Notes: generated from the letters alone by a model not told the origin. A DNA stretch of 58,846 bases from a virus (IMGVR_UViG_3300047547_000066:1-58846), one strand, 5' to 3'; shown: positions 37,406-46,974, counted from the first letter of the stretch. Program-made: numbers and translations.

Positions 37406-38337
37406 TGAGCAACACTCATTAGTTCAACCATACATGCAATGTTATTGATTTCTTGATCAACGACACTTGATGCATAGTGTTGATATTGAGCAAGCACTAG
37501 TATAACATTCGGGATTGTTTTGCCCTCAAACAATGTTGTTGCATTGTCATAGAAATAACGAAACAGTTGCTCTGCATCAATATCTGAGTTTCTTGCAATC
37601 CATTTACGAACATCTGCAAATTTCTTATCCTTCATACCCTGAACTAAATCGTCATACGATGTTGCTTCGGTTACTAGGATCCCAGAATCAATCTTTCCGT
37701 ATGTAGAGTACCGTTGCAACTCATTAAGTGTTTTACGGAAATCAGGAAAGTGCTTTTGTACAAGCGCAACAATTGCTTTTGGATCAAACTCAATGTTTTC
37801 AGATTTCAGAATAGAAACGCACCGTTTCATCATCTGCGCCATGAGATCTTTCTTCTCGGCATCTGGAATCTTATAGTCAATGAATGTACACCGAGAATGA
37901 ATCGGGTCAATGATTCGATTCTTGAAGTTACAGGTCAAGATAAACCGAGTTGTCTTATGGAACTCCTCCATAATCCCACGAAGGGATGCTTGTGCATTAG
38001 GTGTCAAGTAATCTGACTCATCACCAATGATGATTTTGAGGTTGCCTTCAAATGATGCAGTAGATGCAAATTGTACAATCTTGTTTCGAATGGTATCAAC
38101 ACCGTTATCATTCGAAAAGTTCATGAATAACAAATCAGCACCAACTTCATTTGCAATAGCTCGGCCAAGCGTAGTTTTACCAGTACCAGCACCACCTGAA
38201 AGCAACAGATGTGGTACTTGACCAGATGCCACAAATTCCGTTACTTGTTTCTTGATTTCAGCTGGTAGAATACAGTCGCTGATTGTTTTAGGGCGAAAAC
38301 GCTCCACCCAAATGAATGCATCACTTTGTTTTTCCAT
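37396..38337 (-). CDS. 44: clamp loader AAA+ subunit, gp44-like
   Basis: 313 aa. Walker A LLSGGAGTGKTTLG, Walker B LKIIIGDESD, sensor 1 RFILTCNFKN and the SRC arginine-finger motif (IHSRCTFID) are present. N-terminal ERFRPKTISDCILP is typical for gp44 and RFC-type loaders. Loads the gp45 clamp on primed DNA. Confidence 0.96.
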   Translation of the reverse strand: MEKQSDAFIWVERFRPKTISDCILPAEIKKQVTEFVASGQVPHLLLSGGAGTGKTTLGRAIANEVGADLLFMNFSNDNGVDTIRNKIVQFASTASFEGNLKIIIGDESDYLTPNAQASLRGIMEEFHKTTRFILTCNFKNRIIDPIHSRCTFIDYKIPDAEKKDLMAQMMKRCVSILKSENIEFDPKAIVALVQKHFPDFRKTLNELQRYSTYGKIDSGILVTEATSYDDLVQGMKDKKFADVRKWIARNSDIDAEQLFRYFYDNATTLFEGKTIPNVILVLAQYQHYASSVVDQEINNIACMVELMSVAQWK

Positions 38338-38354
38338 AATTTAATCTCAATATA

Positions 38355-38383
38355 GTACAACACACGTTGATTGTGTGTTGTAC
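38355..38383. promoter_or_regulatory. strong hairpin between genes 45 and 44
   Basis: An 11-bp perfect stem GTACAACACAC/GTGTGTTGTAC with a 7-nt loop and no T-run. Probably an RNA-processing or attenuation signal that sets clamp above clamp-loader expression (inference). Confidence 0.55.
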
Positions 38384-38397
38384 TTAGTTACAAACAA

Positions 38398-39057
38398 TCA
38401 ACCAGCAGTGCTATCAGTTTCACACGTTACTAGATAGTTTTTCTTGTCACCAACAAATTTTAGGATTTTGTTGAAGCTAACAAGAACTTTGTATGTTTCT
38501 GGTAGCATCTTGAGTGAATCTACTTTGACATGCATATCAAACTTTTCACTGGTCTCGGACTCAACATCAATCACAAACTGATTGCTATTAGGATTGGTTT
38601 TGTCATGAACCATAACAACAATTTTCTTGCCATCACCCTTGAATGTAACAACAGGTACTTTCAATACACTAGCAGCTTTAATGATTTGAGTTAGATGTTG
38701 AGAGCTCAACTCAAATTCAGCTTCAGGTGAATCAGAGAACTTTGGTTCCTTTTTAGGGAAGATGAGCACATCAGCATCTGCTGGCATATAACGAATTCGG
38801 TTCTTACCTTCACTGATTACCAATGACTTTTCACTGAACTCAAGATCAGGGTCGTTGAAAATGCTAATCACCCCCAATAGTTCATTTAGATCATAGATAC
38901 CAAATGTAGTATCAAATGATTCTTCTACTTCAACTGAAGCAAACGAAGTTTTGTTTGCTGCTACAGTCATTAGCTTATTACCAGGAGTAATATACAAATT
39001 GGTATTAATGCTCGCGAGATTGCGGAGAATATTCACAGTTGCTTTGCTTAGTTTCAT
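38398..39057 (-). CDS. 45: sliding clamp, gp45-like
   Basis: 219 aa. MKLSKATVNILRNLASINTN, then IYDLNELLGVISIFNDPDLE, FSEKSLVISEGKNRIRYMPA and DVLIFPKKEP fit gp45 (228 aa in T4). Trimeric ring that holds the polymerase on DNA. A TGTGGTATAAT extended -10 lies upstream. Confidence 0.95.
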   Translation of the reverse strand: MKLSKATVNILRNLASINTNLYITPGNKLMTVAANKTSFASVEVEESFDTTFGIYDLNELLGVISIFNDPDLEFSEKSLVISEGKNRIRYMPADADVLIFPKKEPKFSDSPEAEFELSSQHLTQIIKAASVLKVPVVTFKGDGKKIVVMVHDKTNPNSNQFVIDVESETSEKFDMHVKVDSLKMLPETYKVLVSFNKILKFVGDKKNYLVTCETDSTAG

Positions 39058-39101
39058 CACAGACCTTTCATTGTTAATAGTGATTATGTATTATACCACA
39101 G

Positions 39102-39752
39102 TTATGCATTGGATGCATAAATTGTTTTCAACTCATTGTATACCGTATCAAAAGTTGTTGGTTGGTTAATTGACTCAATCAACAGCTCAAGAACTTTGTT
39201 ATCTTCAAGCAGCTCTCCAGTATTCCATGCCCACATTTTACGGTAGGTGCCTTCTTTGTATCCATTGTCTTGTCGAAACTTATTGAGTGCATTTTTTCCA
39301 ATATAGTATTTCAACAGAGATTCAATACTCACATCCAGTACCAACATTACTTGGAAGAAGGATGACTGAATTGGGCTGTGATCTAGACATGAAGCCACAA
39401 ATTCTTCAACTTGTGCTAGTTTCCGTTCTTTGGTTGGTGCATAAACATGCTTCGTTGCCCACTCGTATGAGTAGTACATGTCTTCAGGTGTTCGACTTCC
39501 AATAATAGATTCTGAAAGCATGAAATGGAAGATATCAACCACTTCAAGTAGTGCTTGATGTTTATCGTATGTAGCATCTACATTCTTCCACCACTTGTAA
39601 CCTAGATGGTCACATAACTCAGCAGCCTCTACCCACATTGCTCGACGCCAATTGTAATTGGCTTTTTTCCAGTCTGGGTTAACTACGGAATTGAATGTAC
39701 CTTGCATTCGCATACATTCATCAAACAATTTAACAAGTTCTTGTTTATTCAT
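39102..39752 (-). CDS. dUTPase, all-alpha (dUTPase_2) family
   Basis: 216 aa. The motif set NWRRAMWVEAAELCDHLGYK, WWK and ALLEVVDIFHFMLS supplies the ExxE and ExxD metal ligands of dimeric dUTP pyrophosphatases (MazG-like fold). It removes dUTP and makes dUMP for dTMP synthesis. T4 uses a dCTPase/dUTPase of the same fold (gp56). Confidence 0.9.
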   Translation of the reverse strand: MNKQELVKLFDECMRMQGTFNSVVNPDWKKANYNWRRAMWVEAAELCDHLGYKWWKNVDATYDKHQALLEVVDIFHFMLSESIIGSRTPEDMYYSYEWATKHVYAPTKERKLAQVEEFVASCLDHSPIQSSFFQVMLVLDVSIESLLKYYIGKNALNKFRQDNGYKEGTYRKMWAWNTGELLEDNKVLELLIESINQPTTFDTVYNELKTIYASNA

Positions 39753-39759
39753 ACTTTAC

Positions 39760-40200
39760 TCACGCTCCTGCTTGAAATTTAATCCACTCAATTGTATTAC
39801 GAATTTGCCAGTTCCTCTCTCGAAGAGCTTTTAAAACTTCTTCACAATACTCAAAACAAAACTTATAGTAGCTCTGCTTATCAAGAATTGTTAGAAGGTA
39901 ATCGTCAGTTTGTAACAAACGCTCCAACTCTGTTTTGAGTGGAGTTTTGTATTGGTATTGGTCCCAACCATACTCTTCGAGTTCAGCTTTTGTAAGCTGA
40001 CCTAGATAATACTTAGACCTAAGACCCTTCATAGTCAGATAGTCTTTATCCAACTTGAATATTTTTAGTTTGTAATCTGTCAGAATGTCTAGATACTTCT
40101 GGTGAAGATTCGCTGTGCGAATACTAGACTCATCCAACTTGTTACTATCAATTACACAATCAGCTGCCCATGCAGCCTTTAAATCATCAAGTTTAACCAT
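39760..40200 (-). CDS. uvsY: UvsY recombination mediator
   Basis: 146 aa. MVKLDDLKAAWAADCVIDSN, then ANLHQKYLDILTDYKLKI, KGLRSKYYLGQLTK, EYCEEVLKALRERNWQIRN and IEWIKFQAG match the T4 UvsY layout (137 aa). UvsY loads UvsX on SSB-covered DNA. UvsX is outside the window. Confidence 0.92.
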   Translation of the reverse strand: MVKLDDLKAAWAADCVIDSNKLDESSIRTANLHQKYLDILTDYKLKIFKLDKDYLTMKGLRSKYYLGQLTKAELEEYGWDQYQYKTPLKTELERLLQTDDYLLTILDKQSYYKFCFEYCEEVLKALRERNWQIRNTIEWIKFQAGA

Positions 40201-40217
40201 TGAAATTACATAGTGTG

Positions 40218-40709
40218 TTATTCAACAACTAGCATTGGGCCACGTAGAAATGGTGCGCTAGACAATGGATGTATTCCAACATCTTTTACAGTCTTTCCAG
40301 CTTTTGTTGCAAGTCGAGATGCAATCTCTTTGTACTTCTCATACTGATGAGATCCTTCAATACTTTGAAGTGCAATTGGATTACCCTTTTCTAACTCAGT
40401 TGATGCATCGTGATGGATCAACTTCACTGCACTCATGAAACCAAGTTTACTTTCGTTTGTCGATTTGGTTCCAGGAAACACTGAATTGCTATGGATATGG
40501 TATTCAATATGACCATTGTTGTTTTTGAACTTCAAAATCCGAAGATCATTTTTGTCCATATGGTCATTGTACATACTCATTACAGTTGGATGTGATGTTT
40601 CAGGTAACATCAATTTCGCCAACATTTCAAGTGGATGATCTCGATGAACTTTACCAACATCCATATTCAATGATTCATTGATGGATGCAAATTCTTTATA
40701 CGTTAGCAT
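40218..40709 (-). CDS. putative packaged protein with capsid-targeting-like N-terminus (163 aa)
   Basis: MLTYKEFASINESLNMD resembles the T4 capsid-targeting leader (MKTYQEF..E). The rest (MSAVKLIHHDASTEL, IEGSHQYEKYKEIASRLA, PFLRGPMLVVE) is unknown; the layout with a final substrate-like strand could be an acetyltransferase-type fold (weak inference). The ATG at 40709 shares a base with the upstream stop. Confidence 0.65.
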   Translation of the reverse strand: MLTYKEFASINESLNMDVGKVHRDHPLEMLAKLMLPETSHPTVMSMYNDHMDKNDLRILKFKNNNGHIEYHIHSNSVFPGTKSTNESKLGFMSAVKLIHHDASTELEKGNPIALQSIEGSHQYEKYKEIASRLATKAGKTVKDVGIHPLSSAPFLRGPMLVVE

Positions 40710-40891
40710 TAACCTTCCCATCCAGCATAATCATCCTCGTCGTCTTCTGTTTGGTGTTTCCACGATTGGTACTTTTCTCGTCGCTTATAATTCTGAACAC
40801 TTTGTTCAACAGAATCATAATCTTTCCTGTATTGATCGCTCTTGTTTTTGCGATGATAAGTCTGGCGAGACTCTTTTTGATTGAGTTCCAT
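40709..40891 (-). CDS. highly charged small protein (60 aa)
   Basis: MELNQKESRQTYHRKNKSDQ..., rich in Lys, Arg, Tyr and Glu, ending in acidic DDEDDYAGWEG. Follows the promoter at 40945-40973. Possibly nucleic-acid or scaffold binding; family unknown. Confidence 0.65.
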   Translation of the reverse strand: MELNQKESRQTYHRKNKSDQYRKDYDSVEQSVQNYKRREKYQSWKHQTEDDEDDYAGWEG

Positions 40892-40944
40892 CGTGAAGGA
40901 TGAACGTTTGTCCACAGTAAAATAACTCCAAAGTTGAAAAGTTT

Positions 40945-40973
40945 AGTATACAAGATTTAGTTGAGTTTGTCAA
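40945..40973 (-). promoter_or_regulatory. sigma70-like promoter
   Basis: TTGACA, 17 nt, TATACT, at the end of the GIY-YIG gene. It would drive the run through uvsY and dUTPase toward the clamp genes. Confidence 0.75.
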
Positions 40974-41406
40974 CCGTTTTAAGATGAGTTCTATGAACTT
41001 TTACTGATATCCAGCCATTGTACCATTTATCTGGATTTAGCAGGACATCATAATCAAATTGAAACTTTGCTTCAAAGTAACTCATCTCACCCTTACTATA
41101 ACACAATTTTAAAATTTGTCGAGTAAAATTATCTTTAGTGTATAAGCCAATGTCCTTTTGAACTTCATCTGAAGAACCATAATAGTCACGCCAGTCTGAT
41201 TCTTTTGTGACCTTTATCTTTTTCTTCTTTTTAACACCAGTTGTTTTTAATGTAACTGTTCTAATTTTAGATTGTGTTGAGTAAAAGGATTTCTTACCAA
41301 TATATTGCTTACCAGTTACAGTATTTGTTACAATATACACAAAACCAATTGCAGTTTCGTTTTCGGGTATTGAATCAAATGTAGTGTTATTGAATGTCCA
41401 TTTCAT
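40957..41406 (-). CDS. GIY-YIG nuclease-like protein
   Basis: 149 aa. GFVYIVTNTVTGKQYIGKK supplies the GIY...YIG strands; SDWRDYYGSSDEVQKDI, then FTRQILKLCYSK and MSYFEAKFQFDYDVLL carry the helix and conserved Glu. Similar stand-alone proteins are widespread in T4-like phages. Could be a repair nuclease or a homing relative; no intron is seen nearby. Confidence 0.85.
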   Translation of the reverse strand: MKWTFNNTTFDSIPENETAIGFVYIVTNTVTGKQYIGKKSFYSTQSKIRTVTLKTTGVKKKKKIKVTKESDWRDYYGSSDEVQKDIGLYTKDNFTRQILKLCYSKGEMSYFEAKFQFDYDVLLNPDKWYNGWISVKVHRTHLKTVDKLN

Positions 41407-41413
41407 TCAATAT

Positions 41414-41941
41414 TTACGTTAATGAATTGGCCCAATTTTCCTTAACATGTTCATTGTGGGTAGTAGTGCACGTTAAAAACAAGCCACTGTTTTTCAATTG
41501 TTTTTCAATGTCTGCTTTTGCAATATGACATTGTGCAAGCGGACAGTTATAAATCAATGTCGCATGTGGTGAGTATTCATCATATGAGTGCTTGCACCCA
41601 ATGCGTATCAAGTGGTTGTGTATATCTGTTAGTATAGGTGACTCAACTTTGAGCACAATACACCCTAGTGCTTCATCTCGTACTTCATTTTCAGCTGGGT
41701 TATCAAAAACATCAACGCCTATAACTGGTATGACAACCCCATTCAATTTCCTCCGACTTAAGACATAATCAATGTAAGAGAAAGGAACATTGGTATCTTT
41801 TGAATACATCAATGTGATATGTGGCTTTGTATTGATATTGCCTGGCAGCGTACTGACAAAGTTAGTTGGTAAGCCAGTAACATCAACTGAAACATAGTTT
41901 CCTGGGTTTGATGCCTTTACCCATTCTGTATAGTTTTGCAT
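41414..41941 (-). CDS. 2H phosphoesterase, Acb1-like anti-CBASS protein
   Basis: 175 aa with two HxT motifs, KPHITLMYSKD and SPHATLIYN, the signature of 2H phosphoesterases. The context IVLKVESPILTDIHNHLIR and YDEYSPHATL follows T4 gp57B (Acb1: LVIVLESPDLFERHNYL and YAEYKPHITL). Acb1 cleaves the cyclic oligonucleotide signals of CBASS and so blocks host suicide. About 20 residues longer than T4's. Overlaps the thioredoxin-like gene. Confidence 0.85.
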   Translation of the reverse strand: MQNYTEWVKASNPGNYVSVDVTGLPTNFVSTLPGNINTKPHITLMYSKDTNVPFSYIDYVLSRRKLNGVVIPVIGVDVFDNPAENEVRDEALGCIVLKVESPILTDIHNHLIRIGCKHSYDEYSPHATLIYNCPLAQCHIAKADIEKQLKNSGLFLTCTTTHNEHVKENWANSLT

Positions 41942-42159
41942 ATTTCTTTCAATCGTTTATCTACAACGTGACTTCTATATAGTTCATTTCCCATATAGTC
42001 AACTACAATAAGAGTAGGTACATAATTTATATGGTACTTTGCAGCAGTAAGAGGGGTTACATCAACATCTATAGAAATAATGTCAGCTGTAAATTTTAAT
42101 TCGTCTGTTACCTTTTGGCAATAGACGCATTCTTTACTGTAAAAGTTAAACAGCCTCAT
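41917..42159 (-). CDS. thioredoxin/glutaredoxin-like protein (80 aa)
   Basis: Active site CVYC in FYSKECVYCQKV; cis-Pro region YVPTLIVVDYMG. It lies with the glutaredoxin and NrdA/NrdB and probably supplies electrons to ribonucleotide reductase. Confidence 0.88.
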   Translation of the reverse strand: MRLFNFYSKECVYCQKVTDELKFTADIISIDVDVTPLTAAKYHINYVPTLIVVDYMGNELYRSHVVDKRLKEICKTIQNG

Positions 42160-42406
42160 TCTGTTTAATGTACTCGCGAAGTTCTACAAATCCACCAATA
42201 TGTGTATCGTTATAGAAAATTTGAGGTACTGTCTTTGCAGAAGGTACTTTGTCCTTTAGCTCTTGTACGGGAACATAGACTGAGTTAGGATCTTTTTCTT
42301 GACCAACATCAATGATACGTTCATTGTATGACAAGTTCTTGCTTGTTAGTAGTTGCTTTGCTTGTACACAAAATGTACAGTTTGGTTTGGAGTAAACAGT
42401 AAACAT
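42146..42406 (-). CDS. glutaredoxin
   Basis: 86 aa. MFTVYSKPNCTFCVQAKQLL (CTFC active site), then KTVPQIFYNDTHIGGFVEL (TVP and GG motifs). Standard glutaredoxin, in a unit with nrdB and nrdA. Confidence 0.93.
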   Translation of the reverse strand: MFTVYSKPNCTFCVQAKQLLTSKNLSYNERIIDVGQEKDPNSVYVPVQELKDKVPSAKTVPQIFYNDTHIGGFVELREYIKQNEAV

Positions 42407-42415
42407 TCTTAATCC

Positions 42416-43516
42416 TTAAAAATCAGCATCAAACTTTACACTATCATCATCCCTGACAATGATATTGACTTTGTATGCATTGTTATCTTGTTCTTGTGGT
42501 GCTGCTTGTGTCTTACCAATGTTTATCCAATCCTCAACATGAGGCATAGGATTGGTCTTTGGAAACTTGTGATCTGTTTCTACATTCAACAGATCATATA
42601 CGGGCTTAGCACAGTATAACACAAACTGTTTGGTATATTGTGGAGTAGCACCAGTTAACTCACGTCCTTCTGAAAACAAGTAATCAATCCACTTAAACTC
42701 TGTCTGAACAACCGAATCTAAAATTTCCTTGATCTGTGGAGTCAATCTATTGAATGCACTCTTACCACGTTCAGTTAACAGCTCAACACGAAGGACTTCT
42801 TTATCTAGTTCTGCATGAACTTCCAACTCATCCTGCGCAATCTTTTGTACTGCTTTACCAATGGGTTGGAATTGGTTAGTTGAACAGATTGTGAATGTAA
42901 TACTAAACGATGCCATGAATTGAATTCGTTCCAATGCAAGCAATGCAACAACCAATAAGAATACCTTATCATATGCTTCATCTGCTGTCATTTGACCAAC
43001 AGCATATTTGTGAGAAGCATCTACTGCATCACTGAAAACTTTGGATACTGCATCCAATCGTACCAAACTTTCCTTGACTGCTAGAATATCTTTCAAAACA
43101 TCTTCGGGGTTATCAAAAGACATTCTTACAATTTCAGAATACGTTGCTGCGTGAACAACTTCATTGTCTGATACACGTTGCCATGCTGCCCACAAAGAAC
43201 TATCACTGATGAATGGTGCCAGAATAGGAGCAATGGAACGAGATGCAATAGAGTCTGCTTCCCATTGCCATGCCAAAGTCCTAATCATCATATCATAGAC
43301 TGATTTTGGACAGTTTTTGAAGTCAATATTACATTGGGAGTAATCAAACTCATTTTCATCCCAGTCCAAAGATTTCATTGTTTTATACAATTCCCAAATC
43401 TTTGGATAGTGCTTGTTAACGGTATCGAATAGACCAGGCTCTTTACCAAAAAAGAGAGGGGGTTTTTCTTTGTACTCAATTGGAGTTTTAGAGGTGTTAA
43501 AAACAGTAGTTTGCAT
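42416..43516 (-). CDS. nrdB: ribonucleotide reductase small subunit
   Basis: 366 aa. Helices with iron ligands: WQWEADSIASRSI, NEVVHAATYSEIV, ALERIQFMASFSITF and AQDELEVHAELDKEV. Class I beta subunit that holds the radical. C-terminus ends DDSVKFDADF, the tail that docks on NrdA. Confidence 0.95.
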   Translation of the reverse strand: MQTTVFNTSKTPIEYKEKPPLFFGKEPGLFDTVNKHYPKIWELYKTMKSLDWDENEFDYSQCNIDFKNCPKSVYDMMIRTLAWQWEADSIASRSIAPILAPFISDSSLWAAWQRVSDNEVVHAATYSEIVRMSFDNPEDVLKDILAVKESLVRLDAVSKVFSDAVDASHKYAVGQMTADEAYDKVFLLVVALLALERIQFMASFSITFTICSTNQFQPIGKAVQKIAQDELEVHAELDKEVLRVELLTERGKSAFNRLTPQIKEILDSVVQTEFKWIDYLFSEGRELTGATPQYTKQFVLYCAKPVYDLLNVETDHKFPKTNPMPHVEDWINIGKTQAAPQEQDNNAYKVNIIVRDDDSVKFDADF

Positions 43517-43528
43517 ATCGATAATTTG

Positions 43529-45805
43529 TTATAGAGAACAACTTTCACAGATCCCACTTTCGGGAATATCTTCTTCTGATTGTTCCTCAGCAACTGTATC
43601 AATGGATACACCAGAGGAAGTTAAACTATTTACATAGTAGCGAGTCTTTACGCCATACTTTACAATGTTTAGATAGTCTTGAATGATCAATGAACTAGAG
43701 ACTTTGTCGGCACCTTTTATACTAACATATAAGTCAGCACTGATAGCTTGGTCAGTCCACTTCTGCATAACTGCATATACTTTGATCATATCAGTAGTAG
43801 AGATGTCCCATGCTCGCTGATACTTGTTCTTTAGCTTGGTACCATCGGGTGCTGCCCAGTGATTTACCAATGTGTCATTGGTTTTCATGATATACAATTC
43901 ACGGATAGGGTATACACCGTTTGTTGTACCAGCACCAATAGTAGAAGATTCGCCTGGCATATGTGCAGCTACTACTGAGTTCCTGATACCTCCATTGTCA
44001 ATGATCTGTTGACGAAGTGTTTCCCAATCACGCTTATTGGGTACAGTAACCAGTTCATCAACTTTCTTCTCATAAGTATCAATCGGTAGCCATCCAGATG
44101 GCCATTCAGTTTTACCAATCCATGGTGCATTGCCTAGTTCCTTACCTAAGCGTAGACTTGCATTGATAAGATGCCAAGCATGAGTTTCTGACAGCTCATG
44201 GATAAAGTTTAATCCATCCTGTGTGTCATACTTCTTGTTGTTCTTTGCCATTAGGTGTGCTAACCCAATGATACCAACACCAGCTGATAAACGAGATTGT
44301 GCAGTGTGTTTCAGTGAAGGAAACACATAATCTGATTTATGAATACATACATCAATCATCTTCAGAGCCATGTATGCAACATCTGCATACTGTTCATCAG
44401 ATTCAATGTTGGATACAATAACACCAGCCAGACTACACAATCCAATCTCACCATCACCTTCCTCATATTGAGGTTTATACAGGTCAGCTACAGATTTATA
44501 AGGACTGGTTGGAATAGTTACCTCAGCACACAAATTCGACGAATAGATGGTATCATTAAATGGAGTATGTTGGTTAATACTATCCGTTTGGTGTTGGTAG
44601 TGTACGCCAGTTTCGTACGCTTGCGTTAAAGCGCTCAATGCAACATCACGTGCATTGACTTTAGATTCTTCACTAACAGTCTTCTCGTATTCAGCATATA
44701 GAGATTCAAATTTACTTTGATCCTTTGCATATTGTGCCTCATACAACTCAGATTGATCATAATATGAAAACATTGCAAATTGCTCATTCTTTGCAACTTT
44801 ACGAGCAAATGCCTTATTGGAACCAAAGTTATAATGACACCCAGCAATGCGTTTAGATGCAGGAGTCATTGGATGACGTAGTTTTTGAATTACACTGACC
44901 TCTGGGTCATACGCTGTGTAATATACAGTGGATGCACCACCTCTACCATTTTGAAGATTGGCACCAATTGCACCTACCATTGCACGGTAATATGGTAACT
45001 TTCCTTGGTGTTGGATTACACCGCTGCGAACAGGATCACCCAGTGAACGGGTCTTGATGTGAGTCCCAATACCTGCGCTCATGCACGTCATCATGTATGC
45101 AATATGGTCACCTGCTGCTAAAGATGTAGCTGTGTCATCTGTTGTGTATAAACAACAAGATGCATATCCATTTAGACGAGTACCAAGATTGACAAAGTTG
45201 GGCGTTGGTGCATTAAGGCGGTTATGACTGAAATGGTTGTACCAAGAACGAATCAAGCTAATACGAGACTCTTTGGGTTCATTCTCTGCCAATGCCATTG
45301 CCATGCGCATATAGACAAACTGTGGTGTCTCATACTCCTGTTTTGTAATTTTGTTACGAAGCGCATACTTATACCGAAGCTGATTCAATTGATAATGTGG
45401 GTATTTTAGATCTTGATTGTGATTAATGATTGATTCAACCTCGGCATACTCATCGTCAGAGTAGCGTAGTTGTACCATTAGACCATGCTCAAACATTCGC
45501 TGGTGCAGCTTTTGAACAGTTGGTTTACCATCAGGATAGATCTCACGATTCATTAGAGCTGAATACAAACGTCCAGCCATTCGATTGTATTCCCAACTCT
45601 TGCGACTAAGAGTTACATCAATCAATGTTTTTTGTAAGTGAAGGCTGGTACATACCTTTGGACACTTACTCACTGCTTCAATTACAATTGATCCCCAATC
45701 AACACCAGTACCTAGTGTTTTTGCTGCCCAATGACCCCATCCATTCAACTTTGATGGGGAAAATTCTTCAAGAGTACCGTTGCGTTTTTCAATGTGTGTG
45801 ATCAT
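43529..45805 (-). CDS. nrdA: ribonucleotide reductase large subunit
   Basis: 758 aa. Has an N-terminal ATP-cone-like region (EKRNGTLEEFSPSKLNGWGH). Catalytic centre: ASCCLYTTDDT, SSNLCAEVTIPTS (N-x-C-x-E), GLCSLAGVIVSN. C-terminal CESC for the redox relay. Makes dNDPs from NDPs with NrdB; reduced by the adjacent redoxins. Confidence 0.97.
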   Translation of the reverse strand: MITHIEKRNGTLEEFSPSKLNGWGHWAAKTLGTGVDWGSIVIEAVSKCPKVCTSLHLQKTLIDVTLSRKSWEYNRMAGRLYSALMNREIYPDGKPTVQKLHQRMFEHGLMVQLRYSDDEYAEVESIINHNQDLKYPHYQLNQLRYKYALRNKITKQEYETPQFVYMRMAMALAENEPKESRISLIRSWYNHFSHNRLNAPTPNFVNLGTRLNGYASCCLYTTDDTATSLAAGDHIAYMMTCMSAGIGTHIKTRSLGDPVRSGVIQHQGKLPYYRAMVGAIGANLQNGRGGASTVYYTAYDPEVSVIQKLRHPMTPASKRIAGCHYNFGSNKAFARKVAKNEQFAMFSYYDQSELYEAQYAKDQSKFESLYAEYEKTVSEESKVNARDVALSALTQAYETGVHYQHQTDSINQHTPFNDTIYSSNLCAEVTIPTSPYKSVADLYKPQYEEGDGEIGLCSLAGVIVSNIESDEQYADVAYMALKMIDVCIHKSDYVFPSLKHTAQSRLSAGVGIIGLAHLMAKNNKKYDTQDGLNFIHELSETHAWHLINASLRLGKELGNAPWIGKTEWPSGWLPIDTYEKKVDELVTVPNKRDWETLRQQIIDNGGIRNSVVAAHMPGESSTIGAGTTNGVYPIRELYIMKTNDTLVNHWAAPDGTKLKNKYQRAWDISTTDMIKVYAVMQKWTDQAISADLYVSIKGADKVSSSLIIQDYLNIVKYGVKTRYYVNSLTSSGVSIDTVAEEQSEEDIPESGICESCSL

Positions 45806-45957
45806 AGTTTGTTTGAGTTATTAGCCATTCAGAAGAGGGTGTTTTAGTATATTCAATATGTATGTTAACAATATCAACGACAAATATGAACTTGTCTATT
45901 GACAACATATACATTATACAGTATATCAATGATGAAATTATCTCCATGGGACAGTAT

Positions 45958-46974
45958 TTAATATACAGAACTTACTTTGGACCACTGACTAAATTTCATT
46001 TTAGCTGCAATTCCAGATACTGTACTTTGGTCAATTAGTTCAATGACATCATCAACTGCATGCCCATTCAATACCATTTGGTTTATATCCTTACCCCAAT
46101 CTTTATTCCATAAACATACAGGCAGTCCAGAGTCAACCATACGTTTGATTGACTTAACGACTTCTGCATTGCGTGGTTGATTGTCAGGCACTAATACTAC
46201 TTTGGAAAAGTCTCGAAGCTCTGGAACAAGCAAAGAAGCAGAACCAACTGCAATGGCATTATCAAAAAATAGAGAGTCCAGAGGACCTTCGAGAACATAG
46301 ACAGGTTTTTTGGGGTCGACTGTGTCGAGACCGAATACGCGCGATGCATCATCTTTAACTTTCATGAAAATGTATTTGGGTTGTTCATTACCAAAGGCTC
46401 TAGCAGATATCCTAATGATATTGCCTTTGTTATCAAAGAATGGAATAATCAACCTAGGATGTTCAACGATATTAGGTGACAACTTTTCTTTACGAAACTC
46501 TGCTTCCCATTTCTTGAACCGTAATACAAAGTACAACCTATCCCAATGTGTTGGATCTATACAACGTTTAACCAGATATTTTACTGCTGGGTGGTCCATA
46601 TCCAGATCTGATATACGCTCTAGATCGCCCAATTGTAACTTCTGCTTTGTGGGTTCTACAACAGGCGCGGGTTGTACTGGCGCATGGAAGTCTTGCTTAG
46701 CTTTGTATCGTTCAACGCTGAACTCATTGAATAGGTATGGGTCCTGTAACTTCAAAAAGTTTGCAAATGACATACTTGCACCGCAGTTGAAGCATCCCAT
46801 TGTGTAAGACGATGCCTTTGCATGAAGGTATATGCCACCACGAGTCTTGTATGCGTTCTTCTTGGAGTCGCCACATATAGGACAACGGAAGCCCCATTGG
46901 TTGTGTTTAACCCTATGGAACAGCTTGAGCCTAGGACTCAGGAGATTAATGTACTTTTCTTCTAACCAGATCAT
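45958..46974 (-). CDS. 61: DNA primase, gp61-like
   Basis: 338 aa from ATG at 46974 (T4 gp61 is 342). Zinc-binding FRCPICGDSKK and MGCFNCGASMSF; TOPRIM part VYVLEGPLDSLFFDNAIAVG with KVVLVPDNQPRN. Makes RNA primers with the gp41 helicase, which is not in the window. The longer frame adds a hydrophobic stretch with no support. Confidence 0.93.
   Translation of the reverse strand: MIWLEEKYINLLSPRLKLFHRVKHNQWGFRCPICGDSKKNAYKTRGGIYLHAKASSYTMGCFNCGASMSFANFLKLQDPYLFNEFSVERYKAKQDFHAPVQPAPVVEPTKQKLQLGDLERISDLDMDHPAVKYLVKRCIDPTHWDRLYFVLRFKKWEAEFRKEKLSPNIVEHPRLIIPFFDNKGNIIRISARAFGNEQPKYIFMKVKDDASRVFGLDTVDPKKPVYVLEGPLDSLFFDNAIAVGSASLLVPELRDFSKVVLVPDNQPRNAEVVKSIKRMVDSGLPVCLWNKDWGKDINQMVLNGHAVDDVIELIDQSTVSGIAAKMKFSQWSKVSSVY

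Noticed and set aside
40696-40953. Minus-strand 85-aa frame over the charged 60-aa gene
   Set aside because: Competes with the 60-aa frame, which has the TAATG joint to the next gene and a better composition.
45890-45940. Plus-strand TTGACA...TATATC between nrdA and primase
   Set aside because: No gene or RNA structure follows in that direction; probably chance in A+T-rich DNA.
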